NCBI RefSeq assembly: GCF_910589235.1
Contig: NW_025813595.1
Coordinates: forward strand, 496,001-560,000
Direction: 5' to 3'
Source of the DNA: Vespa crabro
Taxonomy: Eukaryota > Arthropoda > Insecta > Hymenoptera > Vespidae
DNA: 64,000 nucleotides
In this document: piece after piece, positions 28,310-43,605 of the stretch
Numbering within the stretch: the first letter of the stretch is position 1
Layout of the letters: every line of letters begins with the position of its first letter
Translations under genes and position numbers: made by a program
The notes under the pieces: generated by a model
The model's input: the letters and a program-made list of their open reading frames with translations, nothing else
What the model was told of the DNA's origin: nothing
The model's database searches: none

Positions 28310-29545
28310 AAAAAGTAACGCTTTGTCTATAATAACGATATTAATAATAACGATATCGATAATAATAACAATAATAATAGCAATAATGACCTTAATAAAG
28401 ATAATAACGATAACAATAATAACAATAATAACAATAATAACGATGATAAAGATAACAACGAAAGTAATAATAATAATAATAACGAAAATAACGATTATAA
28501 TGATAATAACGTTAATAATGCTAATAATAAGATCAATAATAAAGATAATAATAATAATAATAGTAGTAATAATAACAATAATAACAGTATTAATAATAAT
28601 AACGATAATAACAATATTATCCATAATAATAATAATAATATTAACGATTATGACGGTAATAACGATAATGACATTAATAATAATAAAATTAATAACGATA
28701 ATAACGTTTATACAGTAAATAATAATAGAAATAATAACGATAATAAGGATGGAAATAATAATAGTAGTAGTAAAAATAATATCGAAAATAACGGTAATAA
28801 CGATTACGAAGGTAACAATAATAATAAAAAGATAATAGCGACATAAATGATAATAACGATGACAACGATTAAAATAATAACAATAATACCGATAAAAACG
28901 GTAAAAACGACAATAATTCTATTAATAATATTAATAATAATAATAATAACGATAATAACGGTATTTATAAAAATAATGATAAATATACCAATAATAACGA
29001 TAGTGATGAGAATAAAAATTTTAATAATAATGATAATTTCTATAATAGCGATAGTAATATTAACGATAATAACGATAAAATTATAATAACAAAAATAATA
29101 ATAATATTATTATTAACAATAATAACGATAACAACGACAATAGTGATAAAAATATTAATAATAAAATAGAAAACTAGGTTAATAACGATCACAACGATAA
29201 TTATAATAACATTATTAACGATAATAACGATAATAACGATTATACGGATTATAACAATAACGATAATGAGAATAATAACGAGAATAATGATAGTAACTAT
29301 ATTAAAGATTACAACAATAATAACGATAATAATAATAACGATAATACCGACAATAAAGATAATTACAATAATAATAATAGTAATAATAAGGAAGATAACA
29401 ATAATAACGATTGTAATGATTATAACGATAATAACATTAATAATATTAACATAAATAACGTTAATAACTATAATTATTTTAATAGAAGTAATAATAACAA
29501 TATTATCAATGTTTGCAATAATAATGATAGTAAGGATAGTTATAG
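28310..29545 (+). repeat. Family G block, copy G2
   Basis: This is the partner of 6480-7990. It opens AACGCTTTGTCTATAATAAC (28317) and ends TTTGCAATAATAATGATAG at 29512, followed by TATAGTGGTAACAATTAAAG. It is about 283 bp shorter overall than copy G1. Confidence 0.75.
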
Positions 29546-29799
29546 TGGTAACAATTAAAGTAATAATAGTAATAACGATAATAACAATAATAAGGATAAT
29601 AATAATAACGATAATAAAGATAGTAGTAATAATAATAACGATAGTATCAATAATGACGATAGTAACGATAATAATAATAAAATTAATAACGATAATTACG
29701 ATAATAAAGACAATAATATTAATAATAATAACGATAACAACGATAATAAGGATAATAGTAATAACGATAATAACGACAATAATAATTTAAAAAATATTG

Positions 29800-30550
29800 A
29801 TAAAAACGATAATAACGATAATAACAATTATAATCCTATTAACGATATTAATATTTATAATAATAACAATAATACCGATAATAACAATAATAACGATAAT
29901 AATAGTAGTAATAATAACAATTATAACACTAATAAAGTCAAAAACGATAATAATAATAATAATAGTTTAATAATAACAATAATATCAATAATAACGATAA
30001 TAAGGCTATTAACGATAATATCTATAATTATAATAACCATATTAACAATAATAACGATATTATCAATCATAACAATAACGACAATGACGATAATATCGAT
30101 AATACTAAAAACATTATTAACGTTAACATCGATAATAATAATAATAATAATAATAACATTAACAACGATAATAACGGTAATAAGTATAATAATAATAATG
30201 AAAATATCGATAATAACCATATTAACAATAATAATAATAATAAGAATAGTAATAATAATAACGTTAATTACGATAATAACGAAAATAATAATAGTAATTA
30301 TAACGCTAATAGCAATAATAACGATAATAATGATAATAATAAAAACGATAATATCGATAAATTGGATAATAATAATAACAATATTGATGATTATATCGAC
30401 AAAAATAATATCAATAATAACAATAATAAAATTAATAATTTCAATAACGATAATATTAAAAGTATTATTAATAACAATAATAAAGATAAAAACGATAATA
30501 AAAATAATAACTTTAATAACGATAATATTAACATTATTACTAATAATAAT
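29800..30550 (+). repeat. Family B fragment, copy B3
   Basis: It begins AATCCTATTAACGATATTAA near 29831, as in the right-hand part of family B, and continues through TAACGTTAACATCG near 30119 and further B-like landmarks. It is more diverged than the 13.5- and 35.7-kb versions. Confidence 0.65.
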
Positions 30551-31487
30551 AATAACGTTAATAACGATCATAATGATAATAACGATTATAATAACAAACG
30601 ACAATATCGATAATAGTATTAATAATAATAATGATAATAACGATATTTACGATTATAATAATAACAAAAATAAAGAAAAGAACTATTAAGCTTTAATAAC
30701 GATATTAATAATAACGATAATAACTATAATAACGATGTAACGATACTAATAACAAAAATAATAACGATAATATTGTTAATAATAATAATAATATTAATAG
30801 CAATAATGTCGATAATGTAGAAAATAACGATAATAATGATAATGATAATAACGATAATAGTAATAATAATAATATCAAAAATAACAATAATTACGATAAC
30901 GACTATAATATCGATAAAAATAATAATGATAATGACGATGATAATAATAACTATACTAATGTTAATATCGATAATAATAATAGTAATAATACCGATAGTA
31001 ACGATATCAATGATAATAACGATATTAACGATAATAATGATAATTATAATAATGATAATAACGATAGTAACGACAATAATAATAATTATAATAACGTTAA
31101 TAGAGAAAATAACTATGTCAACGATAATAATAATAATAATAATATCAATAAAAACGATAGTAACGTTAATAATAATATTACAAAAAAAGGATAATAAAGA
31201 TAATATTAATAATAATAACATAATAATAAAGATTATAACAACATTAAAAAGAATAGAAATAATAATAAAAATAATAATATCGATGATAACGATTAAACTA
31301 TAATAACAATATTATTCATGACAATAATACAAATAATAACGGTAATAAGTATAATAATAAATACGATAAAGTTGATAATATCCATAAGATTATTAACAAT
31401 TTTAGCGATAATATCGATAATAATAATAACAATATTAACAATAATATCGATAAAATTAAAAACAATATTAACGATAATATCTATAGA

Positions 31488-31518
<31 letters not shown>

Positions 31519-32690
31519 GTAATAACGATAGTAGAGATAACAACAATGATAATAATAATAACGATAATAAGGAAAATATCGTTAATAAAAATAATTATAA
31601 TAAAGATAACAACGATATTGACGAAAATAGCGATAATAATATTTACAATAAGAAAGATAAATACGATAATAATGATATTAGCGATAAAAGTTATAATAAT
31701 GATAACAATAATGAAGATAAAAACGTAAATAATAATAACAATAATAACGATAATAAGGATAATTACGATAATAATAATAAAAATAATAACGATTACAAAG
31801 ACATTTTCGATAGTAACGATAATAATAATTATAATAACGAGAATAACGATATTAACAATAACAATATTACCGATATTAACGATAATATTGATAATAATAT
31901 TAGCAATTATATCAATAACAAACGACAATAACGATAGTAAAGATAATAGTATCTATAATAACGATAATTACAAAAATATTAATAGTAACGAAAATAATAA
32001 TAATAATAATAAAACGATAAAGACAATAATGAAAATAACGGTAATAATAATAATAATAAAGATAATTACAATAATAACGATAATAATATATACAATAATT
32101 ACGATAATAACGACATTCACGACAATAATAATTACAATAATAACGATAATAACGACAATAATGATAACAAGGAAAATAATTATAATAATAATATCAATAG
32201 AAACAATAAAAATGGTAATACATACGATTATAACGATAATAACGTTAATATCGATATTAACCATAATAAAATTAATAACTATATTTACGTTACTAACAAT
32301 AATAATATCTGCAATAATAGCGATAAAAGTGACAATAAAGGTAACCATAATAATAACATTATTGACGATATTATCGATGATAACGATAATAAAAATGACG
32401 GTAATGACAATAATAATAATAATAATAGTAATAACAATAATAATTGTAATAACGTTAATAATAATAACAATGATAACGGCAATAATGATAATAACGATAA
32501 CAATAACAACGATCATTACTATATTAACTAAAATAATAAAAACAGTAGAAACGATACTTGTAATAATAATAATACCGATAAAAACGATAATAAATTTAAT
32601 AATAATAAAAAGAATAACGATAATAACGATAATAACGATAAAATCGATAATAACGTAATAATAACGATAATAACAATAATAACGACAATA
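30551..32690 (+). repeat. Triplet-repeat background
   Basis: The stretch has no clear partner except a short match near 32540-32610 (ATACCGATAAAAACGATAAT, then AAATTTAATAATAATAAAAA) to the lead-in of family H at 42.92 kb. ATTAAGCTTTAATAACG at 30687-30703 is one of the few strings outside the triplet vocabulary. No gene or RNA is seen. Confidence 0.7.
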
Positions 32691-32699
32691 ACGAAAACA

Positions 32700-33000
32700 A
32701 TACTAATAACTATAATAACGATAATAACGATAATAATGATAATAACGATTATAACAATGTTAACGATAATAATATTGACGATAATAACGACAATAACCAT
32801 AATAATAATAATAATAATAATAACAATAATATTCACCATTATAATAACAATAATAACGGTTATGTTAAGAATAATATTAATAACATTAACGATAATAATG
32901 ATAATAACGATAACATCGGTAATAATAAAAACAATAATATCGATAATAACGATAATAACGACATTAAATGTAATAATAATAACGATAATAACGCTAATAT
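32700..33000 (+). repeat. Family I fragment
   Basis: It carries AATAATATTCACCATTATAA near 32825 and GGTTATGTTAAGAATAATAT near 32858, the key landmarks of family I at 51.07 and 56.62 kb. A weaker version (ACACTCACCAGAATAATAAC, then GGTTATGATAAGAATAATAT) is at 46.13 kb. Confidence 0.72.
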
Positions 33001-33309
33001 CGATAATAATAATAGCGACAATGACGACAAAAGTAATAATAATATTAATGTTAATAACTATAATAACGATATTAACAATAAGAATAATAAAAATAATAGA
33101 GATATTAAAGATATCAACGATAATAATAATAATAGTAACAATAGTAACCGAAATGAGGACAAAAACAATAATAATAATAACGATAATAACAATAATAGTA
33201 ATAATAATAATACCTATAGTAACAATAATAACGATAATGACAATAATAATAATTATAATAATAACGATTATAACGATAATTACGTTAATAACGATAATAA
33301 TAATAACGA

Positions 33310-34255
33310 TAATATCGATAATAACGATAATAATACTAGTAGTAATAATTATATTAACGGTAATTACTATATTTAAGAAATCAGTAGTAACGAAGGAATC
33401 GTTAATAATCATAATAATAACTATTATAACGAAAATGACGAGAATAACGATAATAATAAAAAAAATTAATTACGATAATTAGGGTAATAAGGAAAATAAT
33501 AATAGCATAAATAACGATAATAATGATAATAATAATAATAATAGTTATAACAATATTAAGGATATTAACGATAATAACGATAATACTTATAACGATGACA
33601 ATGACAAAAATAATAATATTAATATAGTTTATAACGAAAATAAGGATAATAACGAAAACAACGATAAAATCAATAATAATAGTAATAATGATAATAACTA
33701 TAATAACGAAAAAACCACTAATAACGAGAGGAATAGGAACGATAATAACGATATAAGAATAATAATAATTACATTAATAACAATAACAACGACAATAACG
33801 ATAAAAATAATAATAATTATAACGAAAGTAAAGATAATAACGTGCCAACGATAATAATAATAACAATAATAAGGATAATAACAATAATAATAATGAAGAA
33901 AATAATGATAATAACGATGACAACAATAATAATAATAACAATAATAAAGATAATTACGATAAAAACGATTATAAGGATTACAACAATAACGATAATAACG
34001 ATGTTACTAATAATAATAAGAACGATAATGAAGACAAAACGATAAAAGTGATAATAACTAAAAAACAAATATAACAATTAAATAATGGTAATAATAGAGA
34101 TATTAACGTTATTAACGATAATAACGATAATAATGAAACAGTAATAACGATAAATACGATAATAACGACAATTATAATAGAAATAAAAACGTATATAGAG
34201 ATAATTACTATTTCAAAGATAATAATTATAACAATAATAACGATAAAAACGATAT
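33310..34255 (+). repeat. Family L plus start of family A, copies L2 and A3
   Basis: L2 (33310-33837) matches L1 at offset 18,654 with one difference over 33375-33469. It runs straight into a family A start (GTGCCAACGATAATAATAAT at 33842) that carries ATTACTATTTCAAAG at 34206. At about 34260 the family A sequence stops and family B begins, a junction not seen in the other A copies. Confidence 0.8.
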
Positions 34256-36370
34256 TAACGATAATAACAATAATATTAATTATAATATCGATAATAATAT
34301 TAACAATATTAATGATAATATCGATAATAAAAATAACATTATTAACAATAATATCTATAAGCATAAAAATAATAATAATAATAGTAATAACGATAATAAC
34401 GACAATAATAGTAGTAATACAAACATTAATAACAATAATAGCGGTAATAAGGTAATTAACTGTAATAACGATAATTATAATAACCATATTAACAATAATA
34501 ACGATATTATCGATGATAACAATAACAATCATAACGATAATATCGATAATAATAATAATATTATTAACGTTAACATCGATAATAATAATATTTATAATAA
34601 CATTAATAACGATAATATCGATAATAACTATAATAATAATAAAGAAAATAACGATAATAATGATATTAACAATAATAATAATAGTAATAATATCGATAAT
34701 AACGATAATAACGATATTAGCGAAAAAATAATAATAATAATGATGATAATAACGCCTAAAACGGTAATAATAATAATACCAATATCACCAATAACGATAA
34801 TAACGATAATAACGATAAAGCGACAATAATAATAGTAATAATAATAATATCGATAATAATGATAATGACGACAAAAATAATAATAAAAATAATATTAATA
34901 ATAATAACGATATTGACGATAATAATAATAGTTATATTAACAATAATAACGATAATAACGATAATAACGACAATAATAATAATAACGACAATAATAACTA
35001 TAATAAATATAATAACGATATAGTACTAACGATAATGAAGACAATAGTAGTAATAGTAATAACGATAATAACGATAATATCAGCAATAAAATAAATAATA
35101 ATAAAGATAATAACGATATTATCGAAAATAAAGCTAAAAGCTATAATAATAATAATACTAATAAGAACAATAACAACGATAATAACGATAATAAAAATAA
35201 TAACAGTAACGATAATACGACAATAATAATAACAACAATAAAAACGATAATAACGATAACAACAATAATAAGGTTAATAACTATATTAACTATATCAATA
35301 ATAATGGAAATAACATTAATTTCGATATTAATAATAGCAACATTAAAGATAATAAGGATAATAATAATAATAATAACGACCTTAATAACTATAATAAATA
35401 TAATAACGATATGGTATTAACGATAAAAACGACAATAGTAGTAATAATAATAACAATAATAACGAAAATATTTATTTAATAATTTGCAAAAATAATAATA
35501 ATAATAATAATAAAAGTAATAATGGTAATACCGAAAATAACAAAGATACTAATAATAACTATAAAAAGGATAATAACTATAATAATATTAATCATAATAA
35601 AGATAACAACGATAATAACGATAACAATTATAAAACAGATAATAACGATAATAACAATTATAATCCTAATAACGATATTAATATTTATAATAATAACAAT
35701 AATAGTGATAATAACGATTATAACGATAATAACAATAGTATGAATAACAATAATAAACCTAACAACGTTAAAAGCGATAATAAGGCTATTAACGATAATA
35801 AAGATAATTATAATAACCATATTAATAATAATAAAGATGTTATCAATGATAACAATAACGATAATGACGATAATATCGATAATAATAATAATATAATTAA
35901 CGTTAACATCGATAATATTAATAATAATAATAACATTAATAACGATAATAACGATAATAACTATAATAATAATAACGAAAATAACGATAATAACGATATT
36001 AATGATAATAATAATAATACCAATATCGACAATAACCATAATAACGATAACAACGATAATAATAATAATAATAATAATAATAATAGTAATAATAATAACG
36101 TAAATTACGTTAATTACGATAATAATATTAGTAATTATAACAATAATAGCAATAATAACTATAATAACGATTATTATAAAAACGATTATATCGATAATTT
36201 CAATAATAATAATAACAATATTAACGATTATATCGATAAAAATAATAACAATATTAAAAATAATAATCATAATAACGATAATAATAACATTATTATTAAT
36301 ACCAATAATAACGATAATAACCATAATAATAATAATAATAATAATGAAGATAACAACGATAATAACGATA
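34256..36370 (+). repeat. Family B block, single-unit copy B4
   Basis: It follows unit 1 and 2 of the 1,517-bp duplication through GCATAAAAATAATA near 34362, GCGGTAATAAGGTAATTAAC near 34440, AACGCCTAAAACGGTAATAA near 34750, ATTTGCAAAAATAATA near 35482 and AATCCTAATAACGATATTAA near 35661, then into the same right-hand part as 13520-14200. Only one unit is present, so this locus is the unduplicated reference. Confidence 0.85.
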
Positions 36371-36529
36371 ATAATGACAGTAATAAAAACAATAATGACG
36401 ATAATAAAGTTAACAACGATAATAAGGATATTAACGATAATAACAATAATAATAATAGTAATAATTTAGATAATAACGATATTTACGATAATAAGGATAA
36501 TAACAATAAAAATGAAAACGATAATAATG

Positions 36530-36640
36530 ATAATAATATACACGATAAAGTTGATAATATCGATAATAATATTAACAAATTTAACTATAATATACATAAT
36601 AATATTAACAATATTAACGATAATATCGATCATAATAATA
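36530..36640 (+). repeat. Family H fragment
   Basis: ATAATATACACGATAAAG, GTTGATAATATCGATAATAA and ATTAACAAATTTAACTATAA match the right end of the two fuller family H copies at 38.2 and 43.5 kb. Confidence 0.7.
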
Positions 36641-37194
36641 ATATTATAAACCGTAACGCCGATAATAATAATAATAATAACATTATTAACGATAATAACG
36701 ATAATAACTATAATAATAATAACGAAAATAAAGATAATAATAATATTAACGATAATAATAATAATAATGATAATAACAATAATAACGATAATAACATTAA
36801 TAACAATAATAATTATAATAGCGATAATAAGGATAATAACCATAATAATAGTAACAATAATAAAGATAACAACGATATTAACGATAATAATGACAGTAAT
36901 AATAACAATAATAACGATAATAACGATATCAATTATAAATCGATAATAACGATAGTAACAGTTATAATCCTAATAAGGAGAATAATATTTATATGAATAA
37001 AAATAATACTAATAATAACGGTAATAACGATAATAATAGTAGTAATAATAACAGAATTAATAATAATAAAGATAAATATAATAACCATATAACAAAAATA
37101 AATATCTAATAAATGATAACAATAACGATAGTAACGATAATATCGATAATTATAATAATATTATAAACGTTAACATCGATAATAATAATAATAA

Positions 37195-38305
37195 TAACAT
37201 TAATAACGATAATAACGATAATAAATTTAATAATAATAAAAATAATAACGATAATGAATTTATTAACGATATAAACGATGATAAAATCAAAAAATGCGAT
37301 AATAACGAAAGTAATAATTATTATAATTAAGATAAAAAAGATATTAACGTTAGTAACGATAATAATTATAACAATATTTACGATAATAACGATAATAACT
37401 ATAATAATGATAATAAAGATAGTAACGATGTGAACTATAATAATAAAAACGTTTATAAAGATAATACCGATAATAATAATAATAATAATAACGATTATAA
37501 CGATAGTGGTAATAATAATACCAATAGTAAAAATAATGACGATAATAACGATAATAATAATAATAAAAATAACGGTAATAACGATAATAACTATAATAAT
37601 AAAAAAATAAATAACGATAATTACATTAATAATGATAATAATAATAGAAATAATAATGATAATAAATATAATAAAAATAATAATGGTAATAACAATAATA
37701 ACGATAAAAACGATAATAACGCTAATAATATTATTCATAATGACCATAATAACGATAATTACGATAATGACGATAATAATAATAACAATATTAACGATAT
37801 TATCGATAATAATAACTATAATAATAACAACAATAACGATAATAACGTTAATAATAGAGATAATTATAACAATATTAAGAATAATAATTATAATAAAGAT
37901 AATAACGATAATAATTGTAGTAATGATAAAAGTAATAATATTAAAAAAGATAAGATGTCTATAACAATAACACAAATAACGATTTTAGCGATAATAATGA
38001 TAATGAAAATAATAATAATAATAATAATAATAACGGTAATTACGATATAAACGATAATATTAATAGTAATCATTACAAAAATAACAATAATAACGTTAAT
38101 AACGATAATAACGATATGAATAATAACGATAATGGCGACAATAAAAATAATAATGATAACAATAATAAAAATAATAAAGATAAGAATGATAATAATATCT
38201 ACGATAAAGTCGATAATATCGATAATAATATTAACAAATTTAACTATAATATCGATAATAATATTAACAATATTAACGATGATATCGATATTAACGAAAA
38301 ATAAT
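37195..38305 (+). repeat. Family H block, copy H1
   Basis: It starts AATAAATTTAATAATAATAA, then GATGATAAAATCAAAAAATG near 37277, and ends ACGATAAAGTCGATAATATC (38211) with GATGATATCGATATTAACG near 38278. The partner at 42.93-43.6 kb is closely similar at the left end (offset 5,724) and right end (offset 5,288), so this copy holds about 436 bp net that H2 lacks, around 37715-38150. Confidence 0.82.
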
Positions 38306-38489
38306 AATAATAATGACGATAATAACGGTTTATAACAGTAATAGTAGTAATAACAATATCGACAATAACGATACTAACGATAATTACAATAATAACGATT
38401 ATAATAATAACGATAATAACGATAATAGTAGTAATAATAATAACGATAATAAGGATAATAATAATAATAATAAAAATAATAACGACAAT

Positions 38490-39650
38490 TATGATAATAA
38501 CGATAATAATAATAGCAATAATAACGATTTTAACGTTAATAACGATAGTAATAATAAAATTAATATCGATAATAAAATCAATAATAATTATAACAATAAT
38601 AATAATAGTAACCATAACAACGATAATATCGATAGTAACGATACTAATAATAACGATAGTAATGATAATATCGATAATACTAATAACAATATTATTGATA
38701 ATATCGATAATAATAATAATAATAATATTAACCATAATATTGATAATAACGATAATAAAGATAATAACAATAATGTAGATTATAACGATAATAACGTTAA
38801 TAATGAAAAGTACGATAATAATATTAATAATAATAACAATAATAACGATTATTACGATATTAGGATAATAATAAAAGTAATAATAACTATATTAAAAATA
38901 ATAAGTATAATAACGATAATAACTACAATAATAGTAGCAAAATGAAAGTTATAACAATAATAGCCATAAACACGATTTTAACGATAATAATAATAACGAT
39001 AATAACTATAATATCGATAATAATAAGAACAATATACGATAATATCCATATTAATAATTGTAATAATAACAATATTAACGATCATAACAATAATAGCGAT
39101 TATAATAATAACTATGATAACGATAATAATAATAAAAATGTTATCGTTAGTAAAAATAATAATGTTAACGATGTTTATAATAGTAATAATACTAACCATT
39201 ATAACGATAATAACGACAAAAATAGTAATAACGATAATAATTATATTAATAATAGCAATAATAACCATAATAACGATAATAGAAGAAACAATAATAACGA
39301 TATTAACGAAAATATTAATAAAAATTGTAACGTTAACAACGATAATAAAAATAATAATAATAATAGTAATAACGAAAGTAAAGATAATAACGATAACAAT
39401 AATAACAATAATAGCGATAATATCGATTATAATAATATCGATAATATCGATAATAACGATTATAATAGTAGAAATAATAACAATAATAACGACAATAAAG
39501 TTAACGATAATATTATTAAAGTTAATAATGACAATATTAATATTATTTATAACGATAATAACGATAATAAAGATAATAATATTAATATTAATAAAGATAA
39601 TAACGATATTAACGATATTTACGATAATAATAATAGAAAAGGTAATAATA
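38490..39650 (+). repeat. Family A block, copy A4 (right part)
   Basis: It contains AATAGCAATAATAACGATTT near 38513, AACCATAACAACG near 38610, GATTATTACGATATTAGG near 38847, AATGAAAGTTATAACAATAA near 38941 and TATCGTTAGTAA near 39141, all in family A order. It lacks the left part of the family. Confidence 0.78.
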
Positions 39651-39850
39651 CTAATTATTACAACCATATTAACGATAATAATGATAATAATAATAAAATG
39701 AATAACGATAATAACCATAATAATAATAAAATTAATAACGATAATAACGTTTATAACGATAATAATAATAACAATAACATTGATAATAAAGACCATAATC
39801 ATAATAAATGTAGTAATAATAACAAAAATATCTATTAAAACGGTAATAAC
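39645..39850 (+). repeat. Family O block, copy O1
   Basis: AATACTAATTATTACAACCA followed by CAATAACATTGATAATAAAG and ATATCTATTAAAACGGTAAT also occurs at 46910-47090 in the same order. It lies between family A and family C. Confidence 0.75.
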
Positions 39851-39879
39851 AATAATAATAATAACAATAATGACGATAA

Positions 39880-40730
39880 TAACTATAATAACGATAGTAA
39901 TAATAATATATATATTGAAATATATAGTAATATAGGATAAATATATAGATAGTGTTTATAAGGACGATATTAAATAAAAAGGATAATAAAGAAAATAACG
40001 ATAATAACGATAATAACGACAATAATAATAATAATAAAACGATAATAAAGACAATTTCGATTATAATAATAACGATAATAACTCAAAAGTTATAATAATA
40101 ATAACGATAATAACGATAATATCGATTAAAGTAATAACAATAAAATCGATAATAAAGATAATAATAACAATAATAACAATAATAACGAAAATAACGTCAA
40201 TAAAAATTATATTATGTACGATAATAACGATAATAACGACAATAATAATAATAATAAGAATAATAACGATAACTACAAAAAGACGATAATAGTAATATTA
40301 ATAATAATGAAAATAAGGATAATAACGATAACAACTATTATAATATATATTATAATAATAAAGATAGTAAAGATATGAACGATATTAACAATAATAACAA
40401 TAATAAAGATAATTATAATACGATATTAAAGATTACAGTAGTAATAATAATATTGATAGTAACAAAAATTACGATAATGGTGAAAATATTGATAATAATA
40501 ATAAAAATAATAAAGATATTAACGATAACAAATATATTAATGATAATAACAATAATAATTACAATAATAATTACAATCATAACGTAAATATCAATAATAA
40601 TGAAAACTATAATAATGATAATAAAGTTAATAACTTTAATATTAATAATAATAATAATGATAACAACAATAATAACAATATTAATAATAATAACGAAAAT
40701 ATGGATAATCACGATGACAACGATAATAAT
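39880..40730 (+). repeat. Family C block, copy C2
   Basis: This is the partner of 18190-19010, with the same low-repetition string at 39920-39992 and the GGATAATCACGATGACAACG landmark at 40703. Beyond 40740 the two loci diverge. Confidence 0.85.
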
Positions 40731-41314
40731 AATAACAATAATAATGATAATACGTTAATAATCGTAGTATTAATAACAATAATAACGATAAGAACTATAT
40801 TTACGGTAAAAATAGTAACGATAATAACGTTAATATCGTTAATAATAATAACAACATTAACGATAATAACAATAAGAGTAATAATGAAAGTGATAATAAC
40901 GATAATATTGATAATAACGATAATAATAATACGATAAAAACGACAATACCAATATCAATAACAACGATAACAACGATAATAATAATATTAATAATAATAT
41001 CGATATCTACTATCATTCCTATAATTATAATAATAGTAATATCGATAATAAGGATAATTACGAAAAAAACGGTTGTAACGATAATAACGATAATAACGGT
41101 AATAATTATAACAATAATGACGATAATAACAATAATTACGATAATAATTATAATAGCGATAATTATAACAATAATATCGTGGGAAAGATTATGAAGATAA
41201 TAATAATAACAATTATTACGACAATAATAATAAGAATAATAACGATAATAACGATATTAGCGATAATAATAAAAATAAATATAAAAATAATAATAAGGAT
41301 TATAACGATACTAA
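40731..41314 (+). repeat. Triplet-repeat background with a G-rich blip
   Basis: Generic triplet DNA. ATCGTGGGAAAGATTATGAAG at 41177-41197 holds the rare string GTGGGAAAG; no partner was found and no function is proposed. Confidence 0.68.
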
Positions 41315-41890
41315 CGATAATAATACTAGTAACAGTAACAATAATAATAAATATAATAACGTTATTCAGGATACAAACGATATTAGAGATAACAGCGATA
41401 ATAAAATTAATAATAATAACTATAATAACGATAATAACAATAATAATAAGAACATTAATAGCGATAATAACGATAATAAAATTGATAATAATAATAATGG
41501 CGATATTATAGATATTAACGATAATAATAAGAACGATAATAACGACAATAGTAATTATAACAATAACGATAATAATGATAATAACGACAATAATAATAAT
41601 AATAATAATAAATATGATAATGATATAAACGATAATAACCATAATATCCGTATAATTATAATAATATAATCGATAATTGCGTTATTAGAAATAATAATAA
41701 AAACAATAATAACGATAATGACGATAATAACGAAAATACTAATAACCATAATAACGATAATGATAATAATAAGAATAACGATAATGACGATAATAACGAA
41801 AATACTAATAACCATAATAACGATAATGATAATAATAAGAATAACGATAATAACGATAATAAATATAATAACAGTGATAATAATAATAAT
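41315..41890 (+). repeat. Family D block, copy D2
   Basis: This is the partner of 20870-21400. It differs near its right end, where TTTGCG becomes ATTGCG near 41674 and a 66-bp unit has been duplicated. Confidence 0.82.
41711..41855 (+). repeat. 66-bp tandem duplication inside family D2
   Basis: The unit runs ATAACGATAATGACG, ATAATAACGAAAATACTAAT, AACCATAATAACGATAATG, ATAATAATAAGA. The landmark CGAAAATACT occurs at 41731 and 41797, exactly 66 bp apart, with no differences noticed. A third, partial unit follows to about 41855. The related locus near 21325 has a single unit. Confidence 0.9.
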
Positions 41891-42331
41891 ATTAATATCA
41901 ATAATAACAATAATAACGTTAGTAACGATAATAACGATAATAAAAATAATAACCATAATAATGATAATAATAACATTATTACTAATTACAATATTAACGA
42001 TAATAACGGTAATAAAAACAACAATAATAACGATATTAACGAAAAAAGTGATAACCATTGTAACGAAAACAACAATAACAACATTAATAATAATAATAAT
42101 AATAGCGAAGGTAAGTATGATAACGGTGACAACTATAATATTAATAATAATAATAATGATATTAACGATAATACTGATAATATCGAAAATAATTATAACG
42201 TAAATGGCGACGATTATAATAATCATAATAACGATAGAAAGGATAAAAACGATAACATTAATAATAATAATAGCAACTTTAACAATAATATCAATAAAAA
42301 CGATGATAACCATAATAATAATAATAATAAC

Positions 42332-42362
<31 letters not shown>

Positions 42363-42924
42363 TTAATAACGATAATAACCATAATAACGATAATAGTGAT
42401 ATTAATTATAATAATTAGAACAAAAATAACGTCAACAACGATAATTATGATAATAATAATAATAAAAATATCGATAATAATGATTATAAACATAATAAAT
42501 ATAAAAATGACTATAATATTGATGATAATAATGAAAATAATAATAAAGACGATGACGATAATAGCGATAATAGTAGGAGTAGTAATATCAATAATAACAT
42601 TAATAATGATAAAAAAGATAATAACGATAATTATATTTACGATTATAATGAAAATAGTAATAATTATAATAACGATTATACCGATAATAACGTTAATAAT
42701 AATAATAAGATTATTACCGACATTAACGATGATAACGATAATACTAACAAAGGTAATGACAATAATAATAATAATAATAATAAATAAAATTACAATAATA
42801 ATAGTAGTAATAAGATTACTAACTATTATAACGAAAATAACGATAATAACGATAACAATAATAACGATTAAAACCATAATAACGAAAATAATAAAAACGG
42901 TAAAAACTATAATAGTAATAATAA

Positions 42925-43605
42925 TAATACCGATAAAAACGATAATAAATTTAATAATAATAAAAATAATAACGATAATGAATATATTAACGATATAAAC
43001 GATGATAAAATCAAAAACTGCGATAATAACGATAGTAATAATTATTATAATTATGATAAAAAAGATACTAACAATAGTAACGATAATAATTATAACAATA
43101 TTAACGATAATAACGATAATAAATATAATAACGATAATATCGATAGTATCGATGTGAACGATAATAATAAAAACATTTATAAAGATAATACCGATAATAA
43201 TAATTATAATAATAACGATAATAACGATAGTGGTAATAATAATATCAATAGAAAAATAATGACGATAATGACGATAATAATAATAATAAGAATTACGGTA
43301 ATAACGATAATAACTATAATAATTATAAAATTAATAACGATAATTACATTAATAATGATAATAATAATAGAAATAATAATCATAATAACTATAATAATAA
43401 TAATATTAGTAATAACAATAATAACGATAATAACAACAATAAACATAATAATGATAACAATAATAACAATAATAACGATAAGAATGATAATAATATATAC
43501 GATAAAGTCGATAATATCGATAATAATATTAGCAAATATAACCATAATATCGATAATAATATTAACAATATTGACGATGATATCGATATTAACGAAAAAT
43601 AATAA
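42925..43605 (+). repeat. Family H block, copy H2
   Basis: This is the partner of H1, shorter by about 436 bp. It keeps both ends, GATGATAAAATCAAAAACTG near 43001 and ACGATAAAGTCGATAATATC at 43499. Confidence 0.82.

Noticed and set aside
35740..36996. 418-codon Asn/Asp-rich frame on +
   Set aside because: It covers family B and H repeat blocks whose other copies (13.5-14.2 kb) are interrupted in that frame, so the frame is not conserved between copies.
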